A stretch of 64,000 nt of DNA, taken from Helicobacteraceae bacterium. Its GTDB lineage: Bacteria; Campylobacterota; Campylobacteria; Campylobacterales; SZUA-545. Numbering within the stretch: position 1 is the first letter of the stretch; each line of letters starts with the position of its first letter. The position numbers and the translations under genes were made by a program. The notes below the pieces were generated by a model, which was given only the letters and a program-made list of their open reading frames with translations, was not told where the DNA came from and ran no database searches. The stretch spans positions 57,941-121,940 of the forward strand of contig JAIRNH010000019.1 of NCBI GenBank assembly GCA_031258155.1, given 5' to 3'. Positions 1 through 8,287 of the stretch are shown here, in pieces.

Positions 1-279
1 AAACGATACTTTATCGACGTCCCGCTATTTTTTGAAAAACGCGACGAATATCCGATCGACGACGTTTTATTGATCTACGCGCCGCGATCGACGCAGTTAA
101 AAAGGCTTATTGGCGAGCGTAAAATCGGCGAGCTTGACGCGCTGGCTATGATCGACGCGCAGATTCCAATCGACGAAAAGAAAAAAAATGCGAAGTGGAT
201 TATAGACAACGACGGCGACCTCGATCGATTGCGCGATCAAATCGATCGCTTTATTGAAACAGAAATTGGGATCCTCTAG
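1..279 (+). CDS. coaE: Dephospho-CoA kinase, C-terminal part (5' end outside window)
   Basis: The reading frame is open from the first base and ends at TAG 277-279, so about 92 C-terminal residues are visible. Dephospho-CoA kinase phosphorylates the ribose 3'-hydroxyl of dephospho-CoA, the last step of coenzyme A synthesis in the cytosol. Family hallmarks seen are the VPLFFEK segment, the IYAP strand followed by a Q-rich lid helix, the QIPIDEKKKNAKWIIDN segment (usual form 'Q.p.eeK...ad.vIdN.g') and a terminal amphipathic helix. The P-loop lies upstream of the window. A later gene for the preceding CoA step, coaD, sits about 38 kb away. Identification rests on motif resemblance only. Confidence 0.82.
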   Translation, partial: KRYFIDVPLFFEKRDEYPIDDVLLIYAPRSTQLKRLIGERKIGELDALAMIDAQIPIDEKKKNAKWIIDNDGDLDRLRDQIDRFIETEIGIL

Positions 280-353
280 CTTAATTTAGGCTTATTATTG
301 ACTTTTTGTCGTTAGTATCGCCCCTTAGCGCGGATATTTGAGCGCTAGTTGGC

Positions 354-359
354 TACAAT
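354..359 (+). promoter_or_regulatory. Possible -10 element (TACAAT) upstream of the ppiD-like/ftsA/ftsZ genes
   Basis: TACAAT lies 40 bp before the ATG of the ppiD-like gene in the only gap (280-399) between coaE and the division genes. I see no convincing -35, which is common for epsilonproteobacterial sigma-70 promoters. It is the best candidate for a promoter of the division cluster, but there is no experimental support. Confidence 0.35.
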
Positions 360-399
360 CGCGAAAATTTATTTCGCTCTCTAAAAAGGTATTTTACAG

Positions 400-1845
400 A
401 TGATCGCCTCGTTGCAAAGACACAGAACTTTTCTGATCGCGGTGCTAACCCTAACCGTGGTCGCTTTTATCGGCTCTAGCGCCGTCGGTTGGGGCAGCTA
501 CAGTTACGGCTCTAGGGCGGGCGCGGTCGCTACGGCGGGAAACGAAAAAATTACCGTCGAAGAGTTCTCCAGATACTACGGTCAACTACGCGAGCTATAC
601 GTCGGCATGTTAGATCAGCCGCTAAACGAGGCGCAAGAGCGCGAAATACAAAACAGAGCGTTAGAGTCGTTGATCGGCGAGGCGTTATTTGTCGCTTACG
701 CCCGCGATATTGGGCTACGCGCGAGCGAGGAGGAGATTTCGGAGACGATCGTAAATAACCCTCAATTTCAGGCTAACGGCGTTTTTAGCAAGAAACTCTA
801 CCTCGACTATCTCGGCTCCGTAAGAATGACGACCGCAAGCTACGAGGCGATGCTGGAAAAGCGGTTGCTAATTAGCAAACTAGACGCGGCGTTAAACCTG
901 CCGGTTTCGCAAAGCGAGAAGGAGACGATCGCCGCGACGCGATACGGAGTCGATCGCCTGCAATACAAAATTATTAAAGCGCCCGCGAATATAGCGGTTT
1001 CGGACAAAGAGGCGCAAAGTTATTACGAGTCGAACAAACTTCAGTTTATGGGCGAGCCAAATTACGATATTTCGTATATCAAGGTTTTAGTATCCGAGCA
1101 AAACGCTTCCGACGAGGAAGCGCTTAGCTACTACGAAAGAGCCAAAAGCGAGTTTATCGGGCAAGACGGAGAGATCAAATCTTACGACGAGGCTAAGCTC
1201 GAAGCGTTAAACGCGGTTAAGCTAACCAAAGCGCGACGAGCGGCGCTCTCCGCTAAGATCGCGTGGAGAGACGCTCAAGCGATCCCGGAGAGCTTAAAAT
1301 CGATCGAGTTTCGCAACGATCTTTTTCCCATAGACGTTATGCAGGCTTTAGAGAACGCCCAAAGCCTTGAAATAGCCGGTCCGTTCGAGATCGGCGACGG
1401 TTTCGTAATCGCCAAGATCGACGCAAGACGCGCCGCCGAGCCGCTACCTTTTAACAAGGCGCGATCGGCTGTTCAAGAGGAGCTAAAGAGGCAAAAAACA
1501 GCCGAATATCTGAAAGAGGAAAGTAGAAAACAGCTACAGAACTTCAAGGGCAAAACGACAGGTTTTGTTTCTCGCGACGACTACGGCAAAATCCAGGATT
1601 TAAGCGAAAATGAAGCCGAGATTTTTTTAGAACGGGTTTTTGAATCCAAAGCGTCGGAGGGGGCGGTGGAGCTGACTGGAAAAGCCGTTATTTATCGCGT
1701 TGTGGAACAAAAGTTGTTTGAACCTAGCAAACTAGCCGAGATCGACGGCAGATTGGGCGAAGATGTATCAAGACTTAAGATCGGGCAGATCAGGCGTTCT
1801 TTATTGGAGGTTCTCCAAAAACGCTACGAAGTTACCGGCTATTAG
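400..1845 (+). CDS. PpiD/SurA_N-type periplasmic folding factor, membrane anchored
   Basis: A 481-residue protein with a short basic N-terminus (RHR), one membrane segment at about residues 10-32 and a long periplasmic part. This is the architecture of PpiD, an inner-membrane-tethered chaperone/peptidyl-prolyl isomerase that helps newly exported proteins fold. The SurA_N-like helical region covers about residues 45-190. The central region (about 215-345) should hold the parvulin domain but is weakly conserved, so isomerase activity is doubtful and chaperone function more likely. It lies 18 bp before ftsA, an order I recall for the Cj0694-ftsA-ftsZ neighbourhood of Campylobacter and the matching region of Helicobacter. 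The ATG at 400 is chosen because it precedes the membrane anchor. Confidence 0.75.
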   Translation: MIASLQRHRTFLIAVLTLTVVAFIGSSAVGWGSYSYGSRAGAVATAGNEKITVEEFSRYYGQLRELYVGMLDQPLNEAQEREIQNRALESLIGEALFVAYARDIGLRASEEEISETIVNNPQFQANGVFSKKLYLDYLGSVRMTTASYEAMLEKRLLISKLDAALNLPVSQSEKETIAATRYGVDRLQYKIIKAPANIAVSDKEAQSYYESNKLQFMGEPNYDISYIKVLVSEQNASDEEALSYYERAKSEFIGQDGEIKSYDEAKLEALNAVKLTKARRAALSAKIAWRDAQAIPESLKSIEFRNDLFPIDVMQALENAQSLEIAGPFEIGDGFVIAKIDARRAAEPLPFNKARSAVQEELKRQKTAEYLKEESRKQLQNFKGKTTGFVSRDDYGKIQDLSENEAEIFLERVFESKASEGAVELTGKAVIYRVVEQKLFEPSKLAEIDGRLGEDVSRLKIGQIRRSLLEVLQKRYEVTGY

Positions 1846-1863
1846 CTTGGCTAAAGGGCGCTG

Positions 1864-3183
1864 ATGTCGTCGCCTTATATCTTAGCGATCGACGTAGGCT
1901 CTCACAAAATTTGCGCTCTTGTCGCGCAGATTGGATCCGATAGAACCGCGCGCGTAATCGGGACCGGTTTAGCCAGATCGCAGGGACTGAAAAAGGGCGC
2001 GATTGTGGATATAACCAAAGCGTCGGAGGCGATCAAAGCGGTCGCTAACGACGCTTGCCAATCCGCCGGTATCGCTTTGCAAAAAGCCGTAGTGTCCGTT
2101 TCCGGCGCCTATGCCGCTAGTCTTCAGAGCGTGGGCAAAGCCAATATACCGACCAAAGAGATCGAGCCAAAAGACGTAAATCGTGTGATGCGCCTAGCTC
2201 TAGATAGCGCCGCTATGCCGCCGCCCGATCACGAGATACTTCACGTCCTGCCTTTTTCGTTTAAAGTGGACGATCAGCCAAACGTGCAGGATCCCGTCGG
2301 AATGAGCGGATCGCGGCTGGAGGTGCAGGTCAATATTGTTATCACGCAGAAGATGGCGCTAGACAACCTTCGCAAAGCGATCGCGGCGGCGGGAATCGAG
2401 ATAGAAAACCTCGCGCTTTCTAGTTACGCCGCGTCGATCGCCGTTTTAGGAGAGGACGAAAAAGAGCTTGGCGCGTGCGTGATTGATATGGGCGCCTCCA
2501 CCTGCAATCTGGCGATCTATCAAGGCGCCGCCCCTAGACATTGCGATTTTTTCGCCGTGGGGGGAGGTCATATCACTTCTGATCTGTCCATTTCGTTGCA
2601 TACGCCGATTAACGCCGCCGAGCGAATCAAAATCGAATACGGATCGTTAAAACGCAGAGAGGGCGCGACGATCGAAATACCGGAGATCGGCGTAGAAAGC
2701 GCCACGCGCGCCGCGTCGCTAGAGACGATCTCGAACGTGATCGGCGCGCGAATGGAAGAAACGCTTTTGATTCTCTCCGGACTGCTCGGCAAAAGCCGCC
2801 TGAAAAACGGCGCCGGCGCCGGCGTGGTGATCACCGGCGGCGCGTCGAAACTAGACGGCGTATCCGAAATAGCTCCGCCGATCTTCGGCAATATACCCGT
2901 TAGAATAGCGCGCCCAAAACCGCTTTCCGGTTTAACGGAAACCTTTCGCGATCCGGCTTTCGCCGTCGTTATAGGGCTTGTTCGTTATGGCGCGGGAGAA
3001 TTTACTCCCTACGAAATTGACTCCACGAACGTTTTAAGAATCAAATCCGCCGCGCGAAAACCGCCGCCCGAAGAGACGGCGCCGCCGCCTTTAACGGAGG
3101 ATTCGACTATTATCGGTTTCCCAAAAGAAGGAGAGCCGAACGCGTTAAAGCGATTTTGGAATTGGCTCTCGCAGATTTTCTAA
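1864..3183 (+). CDS. ftsA: Cell division protein FtsA
   Basis: A 439-residue actin-fold ATPase that anchors FtsZ filaments to the inner membrane and starts divisome assembly. Seen directly: the phosphate-1 motif AIDVGSHKI near the start, the connecting segment VIDMGASTCNLAIY, the adenosine motif VVITGGASKL at about residue 320, and a C-terminal amphipathic helix (ALKRFWNWLSQIF) that fits the membrane-targeting sequence. Residues 395-420 are Pro-rich, as expected for the linker before that helix. The gene is 18 bp after the ppiD-like gene and is followed by a small ORF and ftsZ, so an operon is likely. Confidence 0.97.
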   Translation: MSSPYILAIDVGSHKICALVAQIGSDRTARVIGTGLARSQGLKKGAIVDITKASEAIKAVANDACQSAGIALQKAVVSVSGAYAASLQSVGKANIPTKEIEPKDVNRVMRLALDSAAMPPPDHEILHVLPFSFKVDDQPNVQDPVGMSGSRLEVQVNIVITQKMALDNLRKAIAAAGIEIENLALSSYAASIAVLGEDEKELGACVIDMGASTCNLAIYQGAAPRHCDFFAVGGGHITSDLSISLHTPINAAERIKIEYGSLKRREGATIEIPEIGVESATRAASLETISNVIGARMEETLLILSGLLGKSRLKNGAGAGVVITGGASKLDGVSEIAPPIFGNIPVRIARPKPLSGLTETFRDPAFAVVIGLVRYGAGEFTPYEIDSTNVLRIKSAARKPPPEETAPPPLTEDSTIIGFPKEGEPNALKRFWNWLSQIF

Positions 3184-3195
3184 AAAAGGCGCGCG

Positions 3196-3399
3196 ATGAA
3201 CATAGCGGTTAATAACATATCGATTAGCTACAAAAACGCGGTTTTCAAAACGGCGGCGGCGATCAAAAGCTCGGCGTTCGCGTCGCGCGAAACCTTTAGT
3301 AAACGAGCGATAATCCGATTTATCAATGAAATTTTGGAGATCGCGTTTGCGAAACGACGATTTGGTTTTCTTAAATTTTTAACAAAGGCGGCTAGATGA
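3196..3399 (+). CDS. Small basic ORF of unknown function between ftsA and ftsZ
   Basis: A 67-residue ORF starting 12 bp after the ftsA stop. Its stop codon overlaps the ftsZ start in an ATGA arrangement (ATG 3396, TGA 3397-3399). The product is rich in Lys, Arg, Ala and Ile and has no signal peptide or recognisable domain. Third codon positions show the same preference for G/C-ending Ala, Ile and Ser codons as neighbouring genes, and an AAAAAAGG stretch lies just upstream. These points favour translation, perhaps as a coupling leader for ftsZ. It could equally be an open stretch in an intergenic region; I know no conserved protein here in relatives. Confidence 0.4.
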   Translation: MNIAVNNISISYKNAVFKTAAAIKSSAFASRETFSKRAIIRFINEILEIAFAKRRFGFLKFLTKAAR

Positions 3400-4628
3400 G
3401 CAAAAGCAGCGTCAATAATCTATTTACGGTGGAAGAGTCGGAGCGACCGAATATAGTTAATATAAAAGTGATCGGCGTGGGCGGCGGCGGCGCGAATATG
3501 GTTAATTATATGATACGCGAAGGGCAAAAAGGGATCGATATGATCGTCGCCAACACGGACTATCAACATCTTGCCACCTCGCTCGCGTCAACCAAAATAC
3601 AACTAGGCGAAAAACGCACAAGCGGACTTGGATCGGGCGGGCAGCCCGAAGTGGGCAAACAAGCCGCCGAAGAGAGCTACGATCAAGTCAAAGAGGCTCT
3701 TAAAGGGGCGGATTTAGTGTTTATAGCGGTGGGGCTTGGCGGCGGCACGGGAACGGGCGCTTGCCCCGTAGTAGCGCAGGCGGCGAAAGAGAACGGCTCG
3801 CTTACGATCGGCGTCTGCACGCTACCGTTTTCCTTTGAGGGACCAAAACGAAGCAAGTTAGCCAAAAACGGTTTAGAGTCTTTAAGAGGCGAATGCGATT
3901 CGATGATTGTCGTTCCAAACGAAAAACTATTTTCTATCGTCGATAAGAGTATGAGTTACGCTGAAAGTTTCGCTATGGTTGACGCCGTATTGGCGCGCGC
4001 CGTAAGAGGCATTAGCTCCGTAGTGTTGCCTAGCGGTATGGACGGCATCAACACCGACTTTAACGATCTTAAAACCGTTATGGGGCATAGAGGCAAAGCG
4101 CTGATGGGTATGGGACACTCGCTAGAAGGAAACGATTCGGCTTACGACGCGCTGAAAGACGCGATCGAATCGCCGCTGTTAGACAATCTCTCTATCAACG
4201 GCGCTATGGGCGTATTGGCGCACTTTCAATTTAATCCCGTCTATCCGCTCGTGGCTATTAACCGCGCTATGCAGGTGGTTCACGACGCGGTTGGCGACGA
4301 TTCCGACGTTATTTTCGGCACCTCGCTCGACGCTTCGCTAAAACCCGAAGAGGTGCGCGTAACTATTATCGCCACGGGTTTCTCGTCCGGAGAACCGGAC
4401 GTGGAGATGAATTCGTCAAAAAGCGCGCGCGTTTCCGAAAGCAAACCCTCCGGCGGGACTATGACTTACGATCCGCAAAAAGGCGGCTTTGTGTTTTCGG
4501 ACGGCAGAATGGTCGATATGGACGAACCTAGCATAATTCGCAAGCGCGAAGCGCAACATAGAAAAGCTGTCGGCGATTTTGACGACGATCTCTCTAGCCC
4601 GACCTACCGCCGCCGGCAGATCGACTAA
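3396..4628 (+). CDS. ftsZ: Cell division GTPase FtsZ
   Basis: A 410-residue tubulin homologue that polymerises into the Z ring. The N-terminal GTP-binding part shows KVIGVGGGGANMVN and the tubulin signature LGGGTGTGACPVVA; the T7-loop region (DFNDLKTVM) follows at about residue 225. After a variable acidic linker the protein ends SSPTYRRRQID, a diverged form of the conserved C-terminal peptide that binds FtsA. The ATG overlaps the stop of the upstream small ORF. Unlike Campylobacter, where flgG2-flgG follow, the next gene here is convergent and the flgG pair lies about 27 kb away. Confidence 0.98.
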   Translation: MSKSSVNNLFTVEESERPNIVNIKVIGVGGGGANMVNYMIREGQKGIDMIVANTDYQHLATSLASTKIQLGEKRTSGLGSGGQPEVGKQAAEESYDQVKEALKGADLVFIAVGLGGGTGTGACPVVAQAAKENGSLTIGVCTLPFSFEGPKRSKLAKNGLESLRGECDSMIVVPNEKLFSIVDKSMSYAESFAMVDAVLARAVRGISSVVLPSGMDGINTDFNDLKTVMGHRGKALMGMGHSLEGNDSAYDALKDAIESPLLDNLSINGAMGVLAHFQFNPVYPLVAINRAMQVVHDAVGDDSDVIFGTSLDASLKPEEVRVTIIATGFSSGEPDVEMNSSKSARVSESKPSGGTMTYDPQKGGFVFSDGRMVDMDEPSIIRKREAQHRKAVGDFDDDLSSPTYRRRQID

Positions 4629-4646
4629 ACCTGCGGGCAAATCGGC

Positions 4647-4677
4647 GATCGCGGCGCGTAGCGAAACCTCCGCGATC
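4647..4677. terminator. Inverted repeat, likely terminator between convergent genes
   Basis: GATCGCGG at 4647-4654 pairs with CCGCGATC at 4670-4677 (8-bp perfect stem, 15-nt loop), followed on the plus strand by TAAAAAA. It sits in the 67-bp gap between the 3' ends of ftsZ and the convergent hydrolase gene. The run after the stem is A-rich rather than T-rich on the plus strand, so a canonical intrinsic terminator for ftsZ is not certain. Confidence 0.4.
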
Positions 4678-4695
4678 TAAAAAACGGGCGGGCGG

Positions 4696-5511
4696 TTAAC
4701 GCTCGATCGTCTCCATAATCATTTTAGCGAAACTATCGCGGCGGGCGCGATCGGCGGCGAATAAGCCGATATGCCCGCCGTTAAAAACGATTTTAAGCTC
4801 CTTAGGCTCTTTCGCCGCGTCAAAGAGATTGCGAGCGTGGCTAACGGCTACGATCGGATCGCGATCGCCGTGAATAATCAAGATCGGCAAGCCCTCCAGC
4901 GCGCCGATATTTTCAATCGGATCGTATCGCTTGGGCGCCACATCGCCCAAAAACGGCAGCGCGAGATAACCGATCCAGCTACGTTTGGCTATCTCTTTGG
5001 CGACGACCTCGTAGCTTGAAAATGCGCCTTCGGAGATCAGCGCGGCGATCTTGTCTTTGTAAGGGGCGATCGCGCTTATCGCCGCCGCGCCGCCTAACGA
5101 CTGCCCAAAAACGACGATCGGCGTTCCTTCAAACTCGTTTAGCGCGTATTTGATTGTCGAGCGCGCGTCGATAATCAACCCCTCGATCGAAGGTTTGCCG
5201 CTTGAGGCGCCGTATCCGCGATAATCGACGCTTAGCACGTTAAAGCCTCGTTGCGCCAGCCAAAAAACGCTCGGCAGGTGTTCGCTGATATTGCCCGCGT
5301 TGCCGTGAAAAAAAACGATCGCGGCTTTTGGATTTTCCGCTTTAAGCAGCCACGCGAACAGCTTTTCGCCGTCGTCCGCGTCAATCGTCCTCGTTTCGTA
5401 ATCCGTCTCGAAAAACTCCGGCGTAAAACGAACCTGTTTATCGGGGTGAAAAAAGAGCGAGGCGCACCCGCACAGGCTAAAAGAAATGATCGATAAAAAT
5501 AAAAGCCTCAT
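4696..5511 (-). CDS. Alpha/beta hydrolase, predicted lipoprotein
   Basis: A 271-residue serine hydrolase-fold protein. The N-terminal signal ends in a lipobox (LCGC, Cys at about residue 15), so it is probably a lipoprotein. Seen motifs: the oxyanion-hole segment FFHGNAGN at about 68, YRGYGAS, the nucleophile elbow GQSLGG (Ser at about 138), Asp in IIHGDRDPIV at about 215, and His in NGGHIGLF near 247, giving a full Ser-Asp-His triad. It resembles the bem46/YfhR group, whose physiological substrates are unknown. The start overlaps the 3' end of the upstream DUF4105 gene by 35 bp, implying co-transcription. Confidence 0.85.
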   Translation of the reverse strand: MRLLFLSIISFSLCGCASLFFHPDKQVRFTPEFFETDYETRTIDADDGEKLFAWLLKAENPKAAIVFFHGNAGNISEHLPSVFWLAQRGFNVLSVDYRGYGASSGKPSIEGLIIDARSTIKYALNEFEGTPIVVFGQSLGGAAAISAIAPYKDKIAALISEGAFSSYEVVAKEIAKRSWIGYLALPFLGDVAPKRYDPIENIGALEGLPILIIHGDRDPIVAVSHARNLFDAAKEPKELKIVFNGGHIGLFAADRARRDSFAKMIMETIER

Positions 5512-7342
5512 TTAGCTCCGATCCCTTTAGTTTTTCGCCCGCGAACTCAAACCTTAACGCTAAATTGGTTTCCAGCGCGTAACTCGCCTCCAGCTTCAGT
5601 TGCGTTCGCGGCTCGTTATGATCGGCAAGATCGTAATCTTGTTTGACTTCAAAACGCGCGCGCAATTTGTCAAACGGCGTTACGATCAGCCCAGCCGATC
5701 CGCCCGCGTAAAAGGCGCGCTCTTTGTATAGCCGCTTGCCCGTTTGCGCCTCGCCGTCCGCGCTTAGATACGCGATTATCGCTTCAAAGCCAAACGCAAG
5801 CCCCGCGCCGCCCTTAAAATAGCCGTATCCGTTTCGCGGCAGACTCGGCGGGTTCTCCTGCCAGCCCAGCGCGAAGCGCCACGAAATCGGGTTGAAAAAG
5901 CGATTTCTAGGCGTGAAGCTCTCCATATTCAGCAACGTCAATTTGCGAACGCGCGTCGAATCGTCCGCGCTTTGAACCCACAGATCGAGCGCGTTTATCG
6001 AACTTCCAGCGGCGAAACCGCCGCTTGGATCGACCATATCGTGATAGCTGACGCGGATTCTAGCGTTGGCGCTTGGCTTATCCTCGTCGTCGTAGCCGAC
6101 GCCGATCGCGGCGCGGGAGATCAGATGCCCTTGATCGGGGCGGACTAAAGGCGTTATCGGCTTGATCGGCGCGTCGTTTATGCCAAGCGAGCTTCGCGCG
6201 CTCATCAGGGCAAACAGGCGCGTTTTATACGCTTCAAAGGCGATCTTATCCTTGCCGTGGAGATACTCCACAAACTCCATCGCAAGTTCCAGCGCGATGA
6301 TTGCCGAGCGCCTATCTAGCGTTTTGATCGCCTCGCTGGGTTGCGTTTTGCCATAGGCGATCGCGTACGCCGCGTCGGATACGCGATCGCCGCCGCCGCG
6401 CGCCAAAGCCGCGACGCGCGAGCTGCGCGAAGGGCGAAAGGCGGCGTTTTTTAACATATTCGGCTCGCTTATCAACGCCCTGATCGTATCCACCGGCGCG
6501 GCGAAACCGGTAAAACGCGAGGTAAGATCGATATCGCCTTTGACGTATTCCATCAATTCCAGCAGGACAAACGAGCAGTTTTCCTTAAAAAAGTAGTAAT
6601 CGCGCGAAAAGTTGTGAAACTCCCACGCGCTGTAAAGCAGTATATCGATCTCCTCGCGCGTAAAGTTCAGCTCGTATTCCCATATATCGCGGTTTTCCAG
6701 ATCGCCGTATTCTTTGGCTTTTTGCGCGTATGGCAGCGCGGAGAAATAGCCGTCGTAGCCGCCGAAAAGACCTTTGAAAACAAACATAATATCGCTCTCT
6801 TCGGGCGGAATATAGGCTTCGTAGTTGATCGCGTAGCCAATCAGCGCGTTGGAGGAGTCGTTTTTGTCGATTCGTAAAAACGTATGTCCAAAGACGGAGG
6901 CGGGATTGTTCATATACGCGGCGGGGAAAACCAATATCAGCCGATCGCCGCTAACGCCGTTATACCAGTGTTCAAACGCCTCGCACTTAACGGGCGTTAA
7001 ACGATTTTCGTCGATCGTTAGCGCCTCTTTGAGAAAACGCCAACGCGCCGTAAAGATACAGCGCGTATCTAGGCTCGCGTTGCCCTCGAACGATCCCGCG
7101 AAAAAGGAGTCGATCGTGGCTAAAAGCTCGCTTTGCGGATCTGTTTTGCCGTCGCGTGCCAGAAAAAACCGCCGATCGTCGATTACGCTCTTTACTCCGC
7201 CAAACGCCGCGGGTTTATAGCCGACCATTCCGCGCCAGCGCGGATGATCGCTTAAGTTTAGATCGATCGCTTTGGTTTTAAGCTCGTTTGCGTAGCTTGC
7301 AAACAAAACAATCGGAAAAAGCAGGATTAAAAAAAGTTTCAA
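5477..7342 (-). CDS. DUF4105 (Lnb N-terminal-like) envelope protein
   Basis: A 621-residue protein with a signal peptide (about residues 1-17). The central region, about residues 120-290, matches the DUF4105/Lnb N-terminal periplasmic family: FPAAYMNNPASVFGHTFLRI, then LFGGYDGYFSALPY, the WEFHNFSRDYYFF helix and a conserved Cys (ENCSFVLLELM). The C-terminal third (about 400-621) is rich in alternating aromatic segments and ends in FIFIDHFF, resembling a small outer-membrane beta-barrel, a fusion known for this family. The conserved His and Cys recall a papain-like fold, but no substrate is established. It overlaps the downstream lipoprotein hydrolase gene, so the two may act together at the envelope. 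Confidence 0.8.
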   Translation of the reverse strand: MKLFLILLFPIVLFASYANELKTKAIDLNLSDHPRWRGMVGYKPAAFGGVKSVIDDRRFFLARDGKTDPQSELLATIDSFFAGSFEGNASLDTRCIFTARWRFLKEALTIDENRLTPVKCEAFEHWYNGVSGDRLILVFPAAYMNNPASVFGHTFLRIDKNDSSNALIGYAINYEAYIPPEESDIMFVFKGLFGGYDGYFSALPYAQKAKEYGDLENRDIWEYELNFTREEIDILLYSAWEFHNFSRDYYFFKENCSFVLLELMEYVKGDIDLTSRFTGFAAPVDTIRALISEPNMLKNAAFRPSRSSRVAALARGGGDRVSDAAYAIAYGKTQPSEAIKTLDRRSAIIALELAMEFVEYLHGKDKIAFEAYKTRLFALMSARSSLGINDAPIKPITPLVRPDQGHLISRAAIGVGYDDEDKPSANARIRVSYHDMVDPSGGFAAGSSINALDLWVQSADDSTRVRKLTLLNMESFTPRNRFFNPISWRFALGWQENPPSLPRNGYGYFKGGAGLAFGFEAIIAYLSADGEAQTGKRLYKERAFYAGGSAGLIVTPFDKLRARFEVKQDYDLADHNEPRTQLKLEASYALETNLALRFEFAGEKLKGSELNEAFIFIDHFF

Positions 7343-7392
7343 GCCAGAGAAAGGCGGAGGAGGATGATAGCCCCCCTCCAGAATTTGGTCGG

Positions 7393-7872
7393 TTATAAAA
7401 CCGCGTCCATATTCGTCAGAACTTCGCCCGCGCTGATATTTTCGCCGGTGAAAATTTTGTCAAAATTGGCTTGCGCCGCCGCGAAGAAGGTCGGTTTGTC
7501 CGCTACGCCCGCAAGATCGGCAAACGCGTCGAGAGTTTCGCCCGAACCTTTGGACATATCCAAAGCGAGTTTATCAAGGTTTTGCCCCGCGAAGTTGTTC
7601 AACTCCTCGTTGCTTGCGAAAACGCCGCTAGGGTTGCAGCCGCTAGTGCCGGTGGTGATAGCGAAAGTTTGGCTACCCGTGCCGTTTACGGTCGCGCCAA
7701 GAATCTGCCAAACAATATCGTTGCTTTTTGCCGATTCGTTGGCGAACAGCATATTGCCAAGACCGCAACCGGCAGCCGCGTAGCGGTTGCCGCCGTATTG
7801 CCCGTCGAACAACGCGAACGAGCTTGTCGCTAAAGCGCCAGCAACAGCGACGCTAAGAAAAACTTTTTTCAT
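7393..7872 (-). CDS. DUF3015 family secreted protein
   Basis: A 159-residue exported protein. MKKVFLSVAVAGALATSSFA is a typical signal peptide cleaved after about residue 20. The mature part carries the family pattern: AAGCGLGNMLF, then QILGATVNGTGSQTFAIT and TSGCNP, with two Cys that may pair. DUF3015 proteins are small periplasmic proteins of unknown role. A strong ribosome binding site (AAGGAG) lies seven bases before the ATG. The gene is separated by 415 bp from its upstream neighbour and by 50 bp from the DUF4105 gene, so it probably has its own promoter. Confidence 0.85.
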   Translation of the reverse strand: MKKVFLSVAVAGALATSSFALFDGQYGGNRYAAAGCGLGNMLFANESAKSNDIVWQILGATVNGTGSQTFAITTGTSGCNPSGVFASNEELNNFAGQNLDKLALDMSKGSGETLDAFADLAGVADKPTFFAAAQANFDKIFTGENISAGEVLTNMDAVL

Positions 7873-8287
7873 TGAGACTCCTTGAGGGTTTGCTTACCTG
7901 AACAGATAAGCGTAATCGTTAGCCTATCAAACTAACCTTAAATAATCGCTCCAAAACCGCCGCGATCAAGACAGAATTTAGAATAATTTTGGGACGATTG
8001 ATGAAACTTTAAGCGTATCTTAAAAAATGGGAGCATAACATCAAACTACTTGATGACGGCAAACTTGGAAAAAGCCCGCGACAACCGTTATTTGCGCGTC
8101 TTTTCAATCGCGGCGTATAGCGAGGTCAAAATACGCTGATATATGTTATGTTTTTCAGGCGTTCTCGTCGGAGACAAAGATAGGTTTTGCGGCAATACAA
8201 AGATTGCCGTTCAAACGCTAAGACGCGATCGGGGGCATAAACCAAGTCGGAGTTTGGCGCCGTTTCGCGTCGGCGACAAAATAATCG
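7873..8287. other. Intergenic gap, 415 bp
   Basis: Holds the ribosome binding site and presumably the promoter of the DUF3015 gene at its left end and the 3' flank of the glycan operon at its right. Two similar short sequences (CGTCGGAGACAAAGATA near 8167 and CGTCGGCGACAAAATAA near 8268) occur 100 bp apart. I see no convincing ORF, RNA gene or terminator. Confidence 0.5.

Noticed and set aside
7364..7833. Two plus-strand ORFs over the DUF3015 gene
   Set aside because: Shadows of the DUF3015 gene, which has a signal peptide, family motifs and a strong ribosome binding site.
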